DNA of 5,957 nt from Alphaproteobacteria bacterium (GTDB lineage: Bacteria; Pseudomonadota; Alphaproteobacteria; Sphingomonadales; Emcibacteraceae). The notes beneath the pieces are model-generated. The model saw nothing but the letters and a program-made list of their open reading frames with translations, ran no database searches and was not told the origin of the DNA. Positions 1 to 5,957 of this stretch are shown here, in pieces. A program made the translations under genes and the position numbers. How positions within the stretch are numbered: the first letter of the stretch is position 1; each line of letters begins with the position of its first letter. The stretch spans positions 1 to 5,957 of the forward strand of contig JAADGA010000108.1 of NCBI GenBank assembly GCA_013152615.1. Reading direction: 5' to 3'.

Positions 1-1
1 T

Positions 2-154
2 GACTATGAAAACCGCCTGCCGCCGATGGATGAAGATGAACAATATCTGCTGGATTTCCTTGACAACCGGCAAAGAAACAGCCGCCTCAGTTGCCAGATT
101 GGCATTACCGACAACCTTGACGGCATGATCGTTACCATCCCGGAACAGCCTTGA
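2..154 (+). CDS. [2Fe-2S] ferredoxin, adrenodoxin type (C-terminal part only)
   Basis: This is the last 50 codons of a plus-strand gene whose start lies outside the window; the stop TGA is at 152-154. The reading frame begins DYENRLPPMDEDE and contains FLDNRQRNSRLSCQIG followed by LDGMIVTIPEQP. The block RLSCQI matches the segment of adrenodoxin-type ferredoxins that carries the fourth cysteine ligand of the [2Fe-2S] cluster (Cys31 of the visible part), and the ending in a short V-x-I/V-P tail is typical. The first three cysteines would lie upstream, unseen. Family members are small soluble electron carriers of about 105-115 residues, so about half is missing. In bacteria they serve Fe-S cluster assembly or donate electrons to monooxygenases; which applies here cannot be told. 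The gene converges on the aminopeptidase gene and is not part of the bio operon. Confidence 0.85.
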   Translation, partial: DYENRLPPMDEDEQYLLDFLDNRQRNSRLSCQIGITDNLDGMIVTIPEQP

Positions 155-218
155 GGGCTGATATTACTCCAGAGCAAAATCATCCCGGTCAAATGGATCA
201 AATAGGCCTGACTCTGCT
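155..218. other. short convergent intergenic gap, no clear terminator
   Basis: These 64 bases separate the stop of the ferredoxin gene (plus) from the stop of the aminopeptidase gene (minus). I looked for a shared hairpin terminator. The only pairing found is AGAGCA (172-177) with TGCTCT (215-220), 6 bp across a 37-base loop and without a T-run, which is not convincing. An imperfect 9-base tandem repeat (TCAAATGGA, then TCAAATAGG) occupies 189-206 and has no assigned role. Transcription may end by a factor-dependent mechanism or read into the opposing gene. Confidence 0.5.
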
Positions 219-2003
219 CTAAATCACCATAATCGCCCGGGTTGCCCGGATCAGCCAGTCAAGCTCAGCCCCCTCGAGATAAGGCGATATCTTCTCCCGA
301 ATCTGGTCGTGATAGATATTCAGCCAGGTTATTTCGGCACTGCTCATCATATGGGCATTGACCAGTCGCGTGTCTATCGGCACAAAAGTTATGGTCTCGA
401 ATATATGCATTGGCCGTTCTTCATTGCCGAAATGACTCGCCCGAACAATCATCAGATTTTCGATGCGGATACCATATTCACCGGCCTTGTAAAACCCCGG
501 CTCATTGGACAGGATCATCCCCGGCTGTAAAGTCGCCGCAAAGCCGGTGCGGGATATTGACTGCGGCCCCTCATGGACCCCGAGGAAACTGCCGACCCCG
601 TGGCCGGTACCATGATCATAATCAAGCCCGATGTCCCATAGCGCCTTGCGGGCAAGAGCGTCGAGATGCGCGCCGGAGCGGCTCGCCGGGAACCGTGCCT
701 GAGCCAGCGCAATATGGCCCTTCAAAACCCGGGTAAAACGATCGCGCTGCTCTTCGGTGGTATGGCCAACGGCGATGGTTCGGGTCAGATCGGTGGTGCC
801 ATCGAGATATTGCGCCCCTGAATCGAGCAGATACAGCATATCCCCGGTAATTTTACGGTTGGTCTCCGGTCCGGAACGGTAATGGACAATGGCGCCGTTG
901 GCCCCTGCCCCGGAAATAGTATCAAAGCTCGGGCTATGAAACCGATCCTGCTGTTGCCGCAACTCCAGCAATTTTTCCGTGGCCGTCAGTTCATCTATTT
1001 GGCCTGATGAAATATTGCTTTCAAACCAGCATAAAAATTTGCCCATGGCGACCGCGTCGCGGACATGAGCCGCCCGCGCACCATCCAGTTCAACATTATT
1101 TTTGCACGCCTTGGCCAGCAGGCACGGGTCGTCCCGGTCAACCACCTCACCGCCGCCCGCTTCCACAGCCGCCACCACCGCCGCCGGCGTATGTTTCAAA
1201 TCCACCAGAATTCTTTTGCCGCCCCGGCCACATCTTTTTACCGCCGACAGGAATTTTGTATAAGCTTTTATCCTGACCCCAGCCCCCAGATGATCGCGGA
1301 CCTCATCCGATATCTTGTCCTCATCAACAAAGAAAACCGCTTTCCCGTTATTATTCAGAATTAAATAGCCCAGCACCAGCGGTGAATGCTCAACATCGCT
1401 GCCACGGATATTAAGCAGCCACGCAATACTGTCCAGACCGGTCAGGATGGCTGCCTCCAGATTTCCAGCGGCCAGATCGGCCCCGATCCGGGCGCGTTTA
1501 TGACGTGACTTTTCACCGGAAAATTCCAGTGGATGCGGAAATGCCGGATTTTTGGACGGCGGCGGACGCTCAAGCCAGATGGCGTCTATGGGATTTTTGG
1601 CCACCGCCACCAGTATAATGCCCGTGGCGGCCACAGCTTTTGCTATTTTTTCGATCTCGCCCCGGGTGTGAAGCATGGGATCATAGCCAATTTCATCGCC
1701 GTCACCAAGGCGGGACCGCAACCAGTCCTCAACCTTGTCATCATGAAGCCTTAACTGTTCAAAATTGCCGCCATCCACCTGCTGTCGTGCCTGAAGGGTA
1801 TAACGGCCATCGACATACAGCGCCCCGGCATCCAGAGTAACCACGGCAAGCCCGGCCGAACCGGTAAAGCCGGTAAGCCACGCCAGCCTTTGCGCCGGTG
1901 CCGGAGTGTACTCGCACTGGTGTTCGTCCGCATGGGGAATAAGAAAAGCTTTCAGATTCCGGTTCCGCAGGCTCTGCCGTAATGCCAATAGTCGGTTTCG
2001 CAT
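219..2003 (-). CDS. Xaa-Pro aminopeptidase (aminopeptidase P), peptidase family M24B
   Basis: Predicted cytosolic metallopeptidase that removes an N-terminal residue preceding proline. Numbered from ATG 2001-2003 (594 aa), the length fits the three-domain eukaryotic-XPNPEP1-like form (about 600-620 aa) rather than the shorter E. coli PepP. Two creatinase-like N-terminal domains (about 1-165 and 170-310) precede the pita-bread catalytic domain. The N-terminus contains PHADEH and RLAWLTGFTGSAG. All five M24 metal ligands are visible: Asp394 and Asp405 in DSGAQYLDGTTDLTRT (11 apart), His468 in HGTGHGVG, Glu501 in SNEPGFY and Glu515 in RIEN (14 apart). No signal peptide or membrane segment is seen. 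Start choice: a GTG at 2010-2012 would add three residues and overlap bioA by 8 bases. ATG 2003 is preferred because AGGGTGG (minus strand, 2015-2009) sits 5 bases upstream, whereas the GTG lies inside that ribosome-binding sequence. It is the last gene of the bioB-bioA operon; its link to biotin is unclear. Confidence 0.93.
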   Translation of the reverse strand: MRNRLLALRQSLRNRNLKAFLIPHADEHQCEYTPAPAQRLAWLTGFTGSAGLAVVTLDAGALYVDGRYTLQARQQVDGGNFEQLRLHDDKVEDWLRSRLGDGDEIGYDPMLHTRGEIEKIAKAVAATGIILVAVAKNPIDAIWLERPPPSKNPAFPHPLEFSGEKSRHKRARIGADLAAGNLEAAILTGLDSIAWLLNIRGSDVEHSPLVLGYLILNNNGKAVFFVDEDKISDEVRDHLGAGVRIKAYTKFLSAVKRCGRGGKRILVDLKHTPAAVVAAVEAGGGEVVDRDDPCLLAKACKNNVELDGARAAHVRDAVAMGKFLCWFESNISSGQIDELTATEKLLELRQQQDRFHSPSFDTISGAGANGAIVHYRSGPETNRKITGDMLYLLDSGAQYLDGTTDLTRTIAVGHTTEEQRDRFTRVLKGHIALAQARFPASRSGAHLDALARKALWDIGLDYDHGTGHGVGSFLGVHEGPQSISRTGFAATLQPGMILSNEPGFYKAGEYGIRIENLMIVRASHFGNEERPMHIFETITFVPIDTRLVNAHMMSSAEITWLNIYHDQIREKISPYLEGAELDWLIRATRAIMVI

Positions 2004-2004
2004 G

Positions 2005-3294
2005 TCATCCACCCTGAGAATCGTTGCAGTCTGTGCTATTAAGCACTGTATCCATGGCCTGTGTCAATGCCGCAAGCTGATGACTTTCCATGGTGAAAGA
2101 CGGCGTCAGATAAATTATATCACCAAACGGTCTGATCCACACCCCGGCATCGACAAATTGTGCCCGTAATTCATCAACATCCGCAATATTTTCCATCTGA
2201 ATGACACCGATCGCGCCCTTGACCCGGACATCAATTACCCCCGGCACATCCTGAAATTGTTGCAGCGATTGAGTGAGATGGCCTTCGATGCGCTGCACCT
2301 GTTCCAGCACCGGCTGATCGCGAAAAATATCCAGTGAGGCATTGGCCGCCGCACAGGCCACCGGATTGGCCATATAGGTCGGCCCGTGCATGAAGGCCTT
2401 GTCCGGATCATCCGACAGGAATGCGTCGTAAACCCGGCTGGTCGTAACCGTTGCCGCCATCGGCACCGTGCCCGCCGTCAACGCCTTGCCAAGACAGATA
2501 ATATCCGGGGTAACCGCCGCCTGCTCACAGGCAAACATCGTGCCGGTGCGGCCAAAACCGGTAAAAATCTCGTCCAGTATCAGCAGAACATCATGGTGCG
2601 CGCACGTTCTGGCGATGGCGGCAAGAGTTTCAGGACGATGAAATTTCATCCCGCCCGCCGCCTGCACCAGTGGTTCCATGATAACCGCCGCGATCTGATG
2701 GCGATGGCTCCCGAGAAATTGGTCAAATTCACTGATTTCCGCATCCGTTTGCGGCAGTGAACGCAAAAACTGCGGCGGCAGAAAATCGCCATAGGCCTGA
2801 TGCAGGTCATTATCGCCGACCGCCATCGCCGCCGCCGTATCGCCGTGATAACCATCGTTAAAACAGACAAAGCGCTCATGGCCCTGAGACCCGAGATTGG
2901 TCCAGTATTGCCGTGCCATCTTCAGCGCGATCTCGACCGCTACCGAGCCACTCTCGGAAAAAAACACATGGTCAAGATCACCGGGCAACAAATCCGCAAG
3001 CCGCCGGGCCAGAGTTGCGGCACCCTCATGCATCAGCCCGCCGAGCATGACATGAGACATATTTTTCACCTGAGCGATAATTTTCTGCTGCATCAGCGGA
3101 TTATTATAGCCGTGACACGCCGTCCACCATGAGGCGATACCATCAATTAATGTCCGGCCATCGGCAAGCTCGATCGTGACCCCTTCGGTCGCGACAACCG
3201 GCAACGCCCGAGCCACCGTCTGCATCTGGGCATAGGGCAGCCACACATTACCGAAACCTTCTGTCACCCAGTCGGGCAGGTCGTTATCCATCAT
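2005..3294 (-). CDS. bioA: adenosylmethionine-8-amino-7-oxononanoate aminotransferase (DAPA synthase)
   Basis: PLP-dependent class III aminotransferase that uses S-adenosylmethionine as amino donor to convert KAPA to 7,8-diaminopelargonate, the antepenultimate step of biotin synthesis. At 429 aa it matches E. coli BioA in length. Visible landmarks: Tyr21 in WLPYAQM (counterpart of E. coli Tyr17), the Trp pair 56-57 in [19 protein letters not shown] at 113-121 (PLP phosphate region), Tyr149 in GYHGDT, Asp241 and Arg249 in [12 protein letters not shown] (Asp binds the PLP ring nitrogen), the Schiff-base Lys270 in [14 protein letters not shown] at 303-308, and Arg388 in WIRPFG for the substrate carboxylate. 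These residues distinguish BioA from other class III transaminases. Two adjacent in-frame ATGs (3294 and 3291) are possible starts. The upstream bioB stop overlaps them, so translation is probably coupled. The C-terminus is followed at once by the aminopeptidase start. Confidence 0.96.
   Translation of the reverse strand: MMDNDLPDWVTEGFGNVWLPYAQMQTVARALPVVATEGVTIELADGRTLIDGIASWWTACHGYNNPLMQQKIIAQVKNMSHVMLGGLMHEGAATLARRLADLLPGDLDHVFFSESGSVAVEIALKMARQYWTNLGSQGHERFVCFNDGYHGDTAAAMAVGDNDLHQAYGDFLPPQFLRSLPQTDAEISEFDQFLGSHRHQIAAVIMEPLVQAAGGMKFHRPETLAAIARTCAHHDVLLILDEIFTGFGRTGTMFACEQAAVTPDIICLGKALTAGTVPMAATVTTSRVYDAFLSDDPDKAFMHGPTYMANPVACAAANASLDIFRDQPVLEQVQRIEGHLTQSLQQFQDVPGVIDVRVKGAIGVIQMENIADVDELRAQFVDAGVWIRPFGDIIYLTPSFTMESHQLAALTQAMDTVLNSTDCNDSQGG
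2009..2015 (-). promoter_or_regulatory. ribosome binding site for the aminopeptidase gene
   Basis: AGGGTGG on the minus strand (2015-2009) lies inside the last codons of bioA, with 5 bases to ATG 2003-2001. It supports the ATG start over the GTG at 2012-2010, which is embedded in this sequence and has no purine-rich element upstream. The location implies that ribosomes finishing bioA can restart directly on the next gene. Confidence 0.6.
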
Positions 3295-4271
3295 TTTCCT
3301 TCAGGGGTAATCCCGAGGCGGGCGAATAAATCCAGATCGTTATTCTGTAACGGATTTGGTGTGGTCAGCAATTTCTCGCCGTAAAAAATACTGTTGGCAC
3401 CAGCGAAAAAACACAGCGCCTGCATCTCGTCACTCATCGCCTCACGCCCGGCGGACAGACGGACATAAGAGGCCGGCATCACCAACCGCGCGGCCGCAAT
3501 CGTCCGGATAAAATCAAACGGATCGATCCCGCCCGCACCATAAAGCGGGGTGCCTTCGACCTGCACCAGCATATTGATCGGCACGCTGCCCGGATGCTGC
3601 GGCAGATTGGCTAGCGTTTGCAGCATCCCCGCCCGGTCCGCCTTGCTCTCCCCCATGCCGACAATACCGCCGCTACAGACATTTATCCCCGCCGTCCTGA
3701 CATTCTCCAGCGTCTTTAACCGGTCTTCATAGCTGCGGGTGGTGATAATTTCCGGGTAATATTCCGGCGAACTGTCAACATTATGATTGTAATAATCCAG
3801 CCCGGCCTGTTTTAACTGTGCCGCCTGCGCCGGGTCAAGCATCCCGAGCGTCATACAGGATTCAAGCCCCAAATTCCGCACACCGCGGATCATATCACAG
3901 ACCGCCGCCATATCCCGGCCCTTGGGGCTGCGCCACGCCGCACCCATGCAATAGCGGGTCGCCCCGGCTGATTTGGCCTTGCGCGCGCCCGCCAGAACTT
4001 TTTCCAGCGCCATCAGCCGTTCGGCCTCAACATCGGTCGGATAGCGCGACGACTGCGGGCAATATTTACAGTCTTCCGGGCAACCGCCGGTCTTGATGCT
4101 GCACAGCTGCGACAGCTGGATTTTATTCGGATCAAAATACTGCCGGTGAAGACTGTGGGCCTGAAACAAAAGGTCCATCAGCGGCAGATCGAAAAATTCG
4201 ATAATTTCCCGTCGGGTCCAGTTATGACGAAAACCATCGGGATAGGGATGCTCCAGCTGTTCCACTGACAT
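3291..4271 (-). CDS. bioB: biotin synthase (radical SAM, sulfur insertion)
   Basis: Radical SAM enzyme that inserts sulfur between C6 and C9 of dethiobiotin to form biotin, the final pathway step, in the cytosol. At 326 aa it is close to the usual 315-350. The [4Fe-4S] motif CxxxCxxC is at Cys64, Cys68 and Cys71 in [14 protein letters not shown]. The ligands of the sacrificial [2Fe-2S] cluster are all present: Cys108 ([10 protein letters not shown]), Cys139 (LESCMTLG), Cys199 ([12 protein letters not shown]) and Arg271 (YVRLSAGR), each offset by 11 from E. coli Cys97, Cys128, Cys188 and Arg260. YNHN at 161-164 is the conserved dethiobiotin-site segment. The ATG at 4271-4269 is the only reasonable start. 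A GGAG (minus strand, 4286-4283) lies 11 bases upstream, a rather long spacing. It is the first gene of the leftward operon and its TGA overlaps the bioA start. Confidence 0.97.
   Translation of the reverse strand: MSVEQLEHPYPDGFRHNWTRREIIEFFDLPLMDLLFQAHSLHRQYFDPNKIQLSQLCSIKTGGCPEDCKYCPQSSRYPTDVEAERLMALEKVLAGARKAKSAGATRYCMGAAWRSPKGRDMAAVCDMIRGVRNLGLESCMTLGMLDPAQAAQLKQAGLDYYNHNVDSSPEYYPEIITTRSYEDRLKTLENVRTAGINVCSGGIVGMGESKADRAGMLQTLANLPQHPGSVPINMLVQVEGTPLYGAGGIDPFDFIRTIAAARLVMPASYVRLSAGREAMSDEMQALCFFAGANSIFYGEKLLTTPNPLQNNDLDLFARLGITPEGK
3295..3302 (-). promoter_or_regulatory. ribosome binding site for bioA, overlapping the bioB 3' end
   Basis: GAAGGA on the minus strand (3302-3297) lies only 2 bases before the first bioA ATG (3294-3292) but 5 bases before the second in-frame ATG (3291-3289). 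The spacing therefore favours the second ATG. In that case bioB and bioA overlap by a single base (TGATG), the same junction as bioF-bioD on the other arm. Which start is used changes only one residue. Confidence 0.6.
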
Positions 4272-4386
4272 GACGATATTTGCTCCGGTTTATACTATTT
4301 TGCCTCACGTTAGCCACACCGTCTGCAGAGTCAAGTTTTTTGCTCTTTGATTGACAGATAATGGCAACATCCCTATCACCTGTATT
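4272..4386. promoter_or_regulatory. divergent bioB / bioF intergenic control region
   Basis: This 115-base stretch lies between the bioB ATG (leftward) and the preferred bioF ATG (rightward) and must hold promoters for both arms, as the bioA/bioBFCD operator does in E. coli, though the gene order differs. It is visibly richer in A and T than the flanking genes. On the minus strand a TATAAA (4294-4289), overlapped by TAGTAT (4297-4292), could serve as a -10 for bioB, but its -35 is poor and the start would fall very near the GGAG. I found neither the E. coli BirA operator (TTGTAAACC-N14/15-GGTTTACAA) nor a BioR box (TTATMKATAA). Candidate regulator sites are GCCTCAC (4302-4308) with GCCACAC (4313-4319), a near-identical direct repeat 11 bases apart, and the 8-base palindrome TCTGCAGA (4322-4329). 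Confidence 0.65.
4351..4379 (+). promoter_or_regulatory. candidate bioF promoter (-35 TTGACA, weak -10)
   Basis: A perfect TTGACA is at 4351-4356. After a 17-base spacer comes TATCAC (4374-4379), which matches TATAAT at four of six positions. A start of transcription about 7 bases later would fall at or next to the bioF ATG (4387), giving a leaderless or nearly leaderless message. This would explain why no Shine-Dalgarno sequence precedes that ATG. The alternative is that TTG 4351 is a start codon, or that transcription begins further upstream. The call is based on sequence match only. Confidence 0.4.
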
Positions 4387-5541
4387 ATGAAATCTCTTGA
4401 TAGCTTTGCCCGGACAAAATTAACCGCGCTGTCAGACCGGGGGCTGAAACGTGATATTGTGACGACAGAACGTCGGGAGGCGAACCACACGCTTCGGCAG
4501 GGTCGGCACCTGATATCATTCTGCTGTAATGATTATCTCAATCTCAGCCATCACCCGAAGGTCCGGCAGGCGGCAAAAGACGCGATTGACCACTATGGTG
4601 CCGGGGCCGGGGCGTCGCGGCTGGTCACCGGCAGTCATCCGCTGATCCGGGAACTGGAACAACGGCTGGCCGCGATCAAGGGGACTGAAGATGCCTGTGT
4701 CTTCAGTTCGGGCTATATGGCCAATATCGGTATTATCCCGACCCTGGTCAGCACTGCGGACGTTATTTTTATTGATGAGCTGAGCCATGCCTGTTTGCAG
4801 GCGGGCAGCCAGTTGTCGTCGGCCAATATTATCCGCTTTCATCATAATGATGTCAGCCAGTTGCGCGAACTTGTCCGCCAGCACCGGGGGGATTACCGAA
4901 GAGCGATGATTATCACCGACGGGGTTTTCAGTATGGACGGTGATCTGGCACCGCTGGATCGGCTCAGCCGGATTGCAACCGACACTGACTGCTGGCTGAT
5001 GAGCGATGACGCCCACGGCTTTGGCGTCATCGGCACCGACATGAAAGGCAGTCGCCATATGTTTTCCCCACTGCCGGATATCCCGCTGCAAATGGGCACC
5101 CTGTCAAAGGCCATCGGCAGTTTCGGCGGCTATCTCTGTGCCAGCAAAGTGGTAACGGCGCTGGTCAAAACCCGCGCGAGAAGCCTGATTTATACCACCG
5201 CCCTGCCCCCGGCCAGTGCCGCCGCCGCCCTTGCCGCCCTTGACATCATCACCACTGATCCCGACTATTGCCGCCGTCCAATGAAGAATGCCCGGGTTTT
5301 TGCCCAACTTCTTGGTCTGGCCGCGCCCGAAAGTCCGATCATCCCGATCATTATCGGTGAGACAAAAAAGGTAATGGACTATGCCGCCTTGCTCGAACAG
5401 GACGGCTTCCTGATCACCGGTATTCGCCCGCCCACCGTTGCCGAGGGTACGGCACGGCTGCGCCTTACCTTTTGCGCCCAGCATAAAGAAGAGGACATTC
5501 ACGCGCTGGTGGCAGCAATAAAACACCATGGAATTGTGTGA
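4387..5541 (+). CDS. bioF: 8-amino-7-oxononanoate synthase (KAPA synthase)
   Basis: PLP-dependent alpha-oxoamine synthase that condenses a pimeloyl thioester with L-alanine to give KAPA, releasing CO2, the first step of biotin ring assembly. From ATG 4387 the protein is 384 aa, equal to E. coli BioF. Visible residues: NDYLNLSHHP at 48-57, the GAGAGASRLVTGSH block at 71-84, His133 in ELSHAC (stacks on PLP), Asp207 and His210 in SDDAHGFG, the Schiff-base Lys241 in GTLSKAIGSFGGY, and YTTALPP at 269-275. These favour BioF over the related glycine C-acetyltransferase. A TTG at 4351 would extend the protein by 12 residues, but BioF proteins normally begin close to the LDxFAR motif, which is at residues 4-9 from ATG 4387, so the extension is rejected. 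No Shine-Dalgarno precedes ATG 4387. It is the first gene of the rightward operon; its TGA overlaps the bioD ATG by one base. Confidence 0.95.
   Translation: MKSLDSFARTKLTALSDRGLKRDIVTTERREANHTLRQGRHLISFCCNDYLNLSHHPKVRQAAKDAIDHYGAGAGASRLVTGSHPLIRELEQRLAAIKGTEDACVFSSGYMANIGIIPTLVSTADVIFIDELSHACLQAGSQLSSANIIRFHHNDVSQLRELVRQHRGDYRRAMIITDGVFSMDGDLAPLDRLSRIATDTDCWLMSDDAHGFGVIGTDMKGSRHMFSPLPDIPLQMGTLSKAIGSFGGYLCASKVVTALVKTRARSLIYTTALPPASAAAALAALDIITTDPDYCRRPMKNARVFAQLLGLAAPESPIIPIIIGETKKVMDYAALLEQDGFLITGIRPPTVAEGTARLRLTFCAQHKEEDIHALVAAIKHHGIV
4682..4709 (+). repeat. inverted repeat inside bioF (potential RNA hairpin)
   Basis: ACTGAAGA (4684-4691) is perfectly complementary to TCTTCAGT (4700-4707), with 8 bases between. 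In RNA the stem can be extended with a G-C and a G-U pair outside and two G-U type pairs inside, to about 12 pairs closed by CCUG. It falls on bioF codons 99-108 (segment GTEDACVFSS), which are conserved in kind, so it may be a coincidence of codon choice. There is no T-run after it, so it does not look like a terminator. Confidence 0.5.
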
Positions 5542-5957
5542 TGACCCGGATAATCTTTGTCGGCGCAACCGGAACCGATAGTGGCAAGACCTATGTCACG
5601 GTCATGCTGCTGCATCAATTGCAGGATCAGGGCTACCGGGTGCGGGCGGTCAAACCGGTTATCAGCGGATTTGACCCGGACGACATCGGCCCAAGCGACA
5701 GCGGACTGTTACTGGCGGCGATGGGCCGTGATGTCACGCTGGCAAATATAACAACTATTTCGCCGTGGCGATACCGGCCGATACTGCCGCCCCATCTGGC
5801 GGCACAGCAGCAGGGTCAGCCGATAATAGTCGATCAGGTCGTTGATTTTTGTCAGGAACACGCCGGGCAGGAACTTGATTTTCTGCTGGTCGAAGGCGTC
5901 GGCGGTATCATGACCCCGCTGAATTACCGCGCTACCACCCTGGATTTAATGGTGCGG
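5541..5957 (+). CDS. bioD: dethiobiotin synthetase (N-terminal 139 residues, cut by the window end)
   Basis: ATP-dependent carboxylase that closes the ureido ring of DAPA with CO2 to form dethiobiotin. The frame opens at ATG 5541-5543, overlapping the bioF stop in TGATG, and stays open to the end of the window. Visible motifs: the P-loop GATGTDSGKT at 8-17 with Lys16 and Thr17, Lys38 in AVKPVISGF (counterpart of E. coli catalytic Lys37), SDSGLLLAAMG at 52-62, PPHLAAQQQG at 83-92 for the substrate region, and LVEGVGGIMTPL at 116-127, whose Glu118 is expected to bind Mg2+. Compared with about 210-225 aa for the family, about 75-85 residues lie outside. The first P-loop glycine of E. coli BioD aligns with Ala9, although Gly8 and Gly11 flank it. 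Only a weak GGA (5530-5532) precedes the start, consistent with translation coupled to bioF. Confidence 0.94.
   Translation, partial: MTRIIFVGATGTDSGKTYVTVMLLHQLQDQGYRVRAVKPVISGFDPDDIGPSDSGLLLAAMGRDVTLANITTISPWRYRPILPPHLAAQQQGQPIIVDQVVDFCQEHAGQELDFLLVEGVGGIMTPLNYRATTLDLMVR

Noticed and set aside
172..220. AGAGCA / TGCTCT pairing as a terminator between ferredoxin and aminopeptidase
   Set aside because: Only 6 base pairs across a 37-base loop and no T-run on either strand.
1140..1190. GCC/CCG-rich run within the aminopeptidase gene as a triplet repeat
   Set aside because: It is explained by an Ala/Val/Gly-rich coding stretch (PAAVVAAVEAGGGEV) in an intact frame, not by a true microsatellite.
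2004..2012. GTG 2012 as start of the aminopeptidase
   Set aside because: The GTG is embedded in the AGGGTGG that serves ATG 2003 and has no purine-rich element upstream of itself. It cannot be wholly excluded.
2386..2760. A 124-codon plus-strand open frame opposite bioA, and similar shorter frames opposite bioB and the aminopeptidase
   Set aside because: Arg-rich, low-information translations without recognisable domains, antisense to well-conserved enzymes; these are shadows of the real genes.
4287..4295. GGTTTATAC as a BirA operator half-site
   Set aside because: No partner half-site is found 14-15 bases away on either side, and the match itself is imperfect.
4351..4386. N-terminal extension of BioF from TTG 4351
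   Set aside because: It adds 12 residues not expected in BioF, has no ribosome binding site, and overlaps a perfect -35 sequence; ATG 4387 gives the family length and N-terminal motif.
4516..5091. A 191-codon open frame on the minus strand opposite bioF
   Set aside because: It lies wholly antisense to a bioF frame with all catalytic residues intact, shows no family motif that I recognise, and is typical of mirror frames in GC-rich coding DNA.
5505..5512. GCTGGTGG, identical to the E. coli Chi sequence
   Set aside because: A single 8-mer within bioF coding sequence is easily chance, and the Chi sequence differs between lineages.

Overview
The window is a biotin-synthesis locus from a Gram-negative bacterium, most likely an alphaproteobacterium. 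That assignment is an inference. It rests on the C-terminus of an adrenodoxin-type [2Fe-2S] ferredoxin at the left edge and on the flavour of the BioF and BioD proteins. The genes are tightly packed, with stop/start overlaps and one real control region. No mobile element, RNA gene, CRISPR array or recent-transfer signature was seen.

Layout, left to right. (1) Positions 2-154, plus strand: the last 50 codons of a [2Fe-2S] ferredoxin. (2) A 64-base convergent gap (155-218) with no convincing terminator. (3) Positions 219-4271, minus strand: a three-gene operon transcribed leftward in the order bioB, bioA, Xaa-Pro aminopeptidase. bioB and bioA overlap by 4 bases (ATGA), or by 1 base if the second ATG of bioA is used. 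The aminopeptidase starts at, or a few bases inside, the bioA stop. (4) Positions 4272-4386: a divergent intergenic region that must drive both arms. (5) Positions 4387-5957, plus strand: bioF, then bioD overlapping by one base (TGATG). bioD runs off the right edge after 139 codons.

Together the four bio genes encode the whole ring-assembly part of biotin synthesis. BioF condenses pimeloyl-thioester with alanine to KAPA, BioA transaminates KAPA to DAPA, BioD closes the ureido ring to dethiobiotin, and BioB inserts sulfur to give biotin. No pimelate-module gene (bioC, bioH, bioZ, bioG or similar) is visible; one could lie beyond bioD. All recognised catalytic and cofactor residues are present in BioB, BioA and BioF, and in the visible part of BioD apart from an Ala at one P-loop glycine position.

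The points most worth a second look are a generic peptidase translationally coupled to bioBA, a bioF upstream region that suggests a leaderless transcript, and a divergent control region with no recognisable BirA or BioR operator. I do not see evidence for a wholly new system here.
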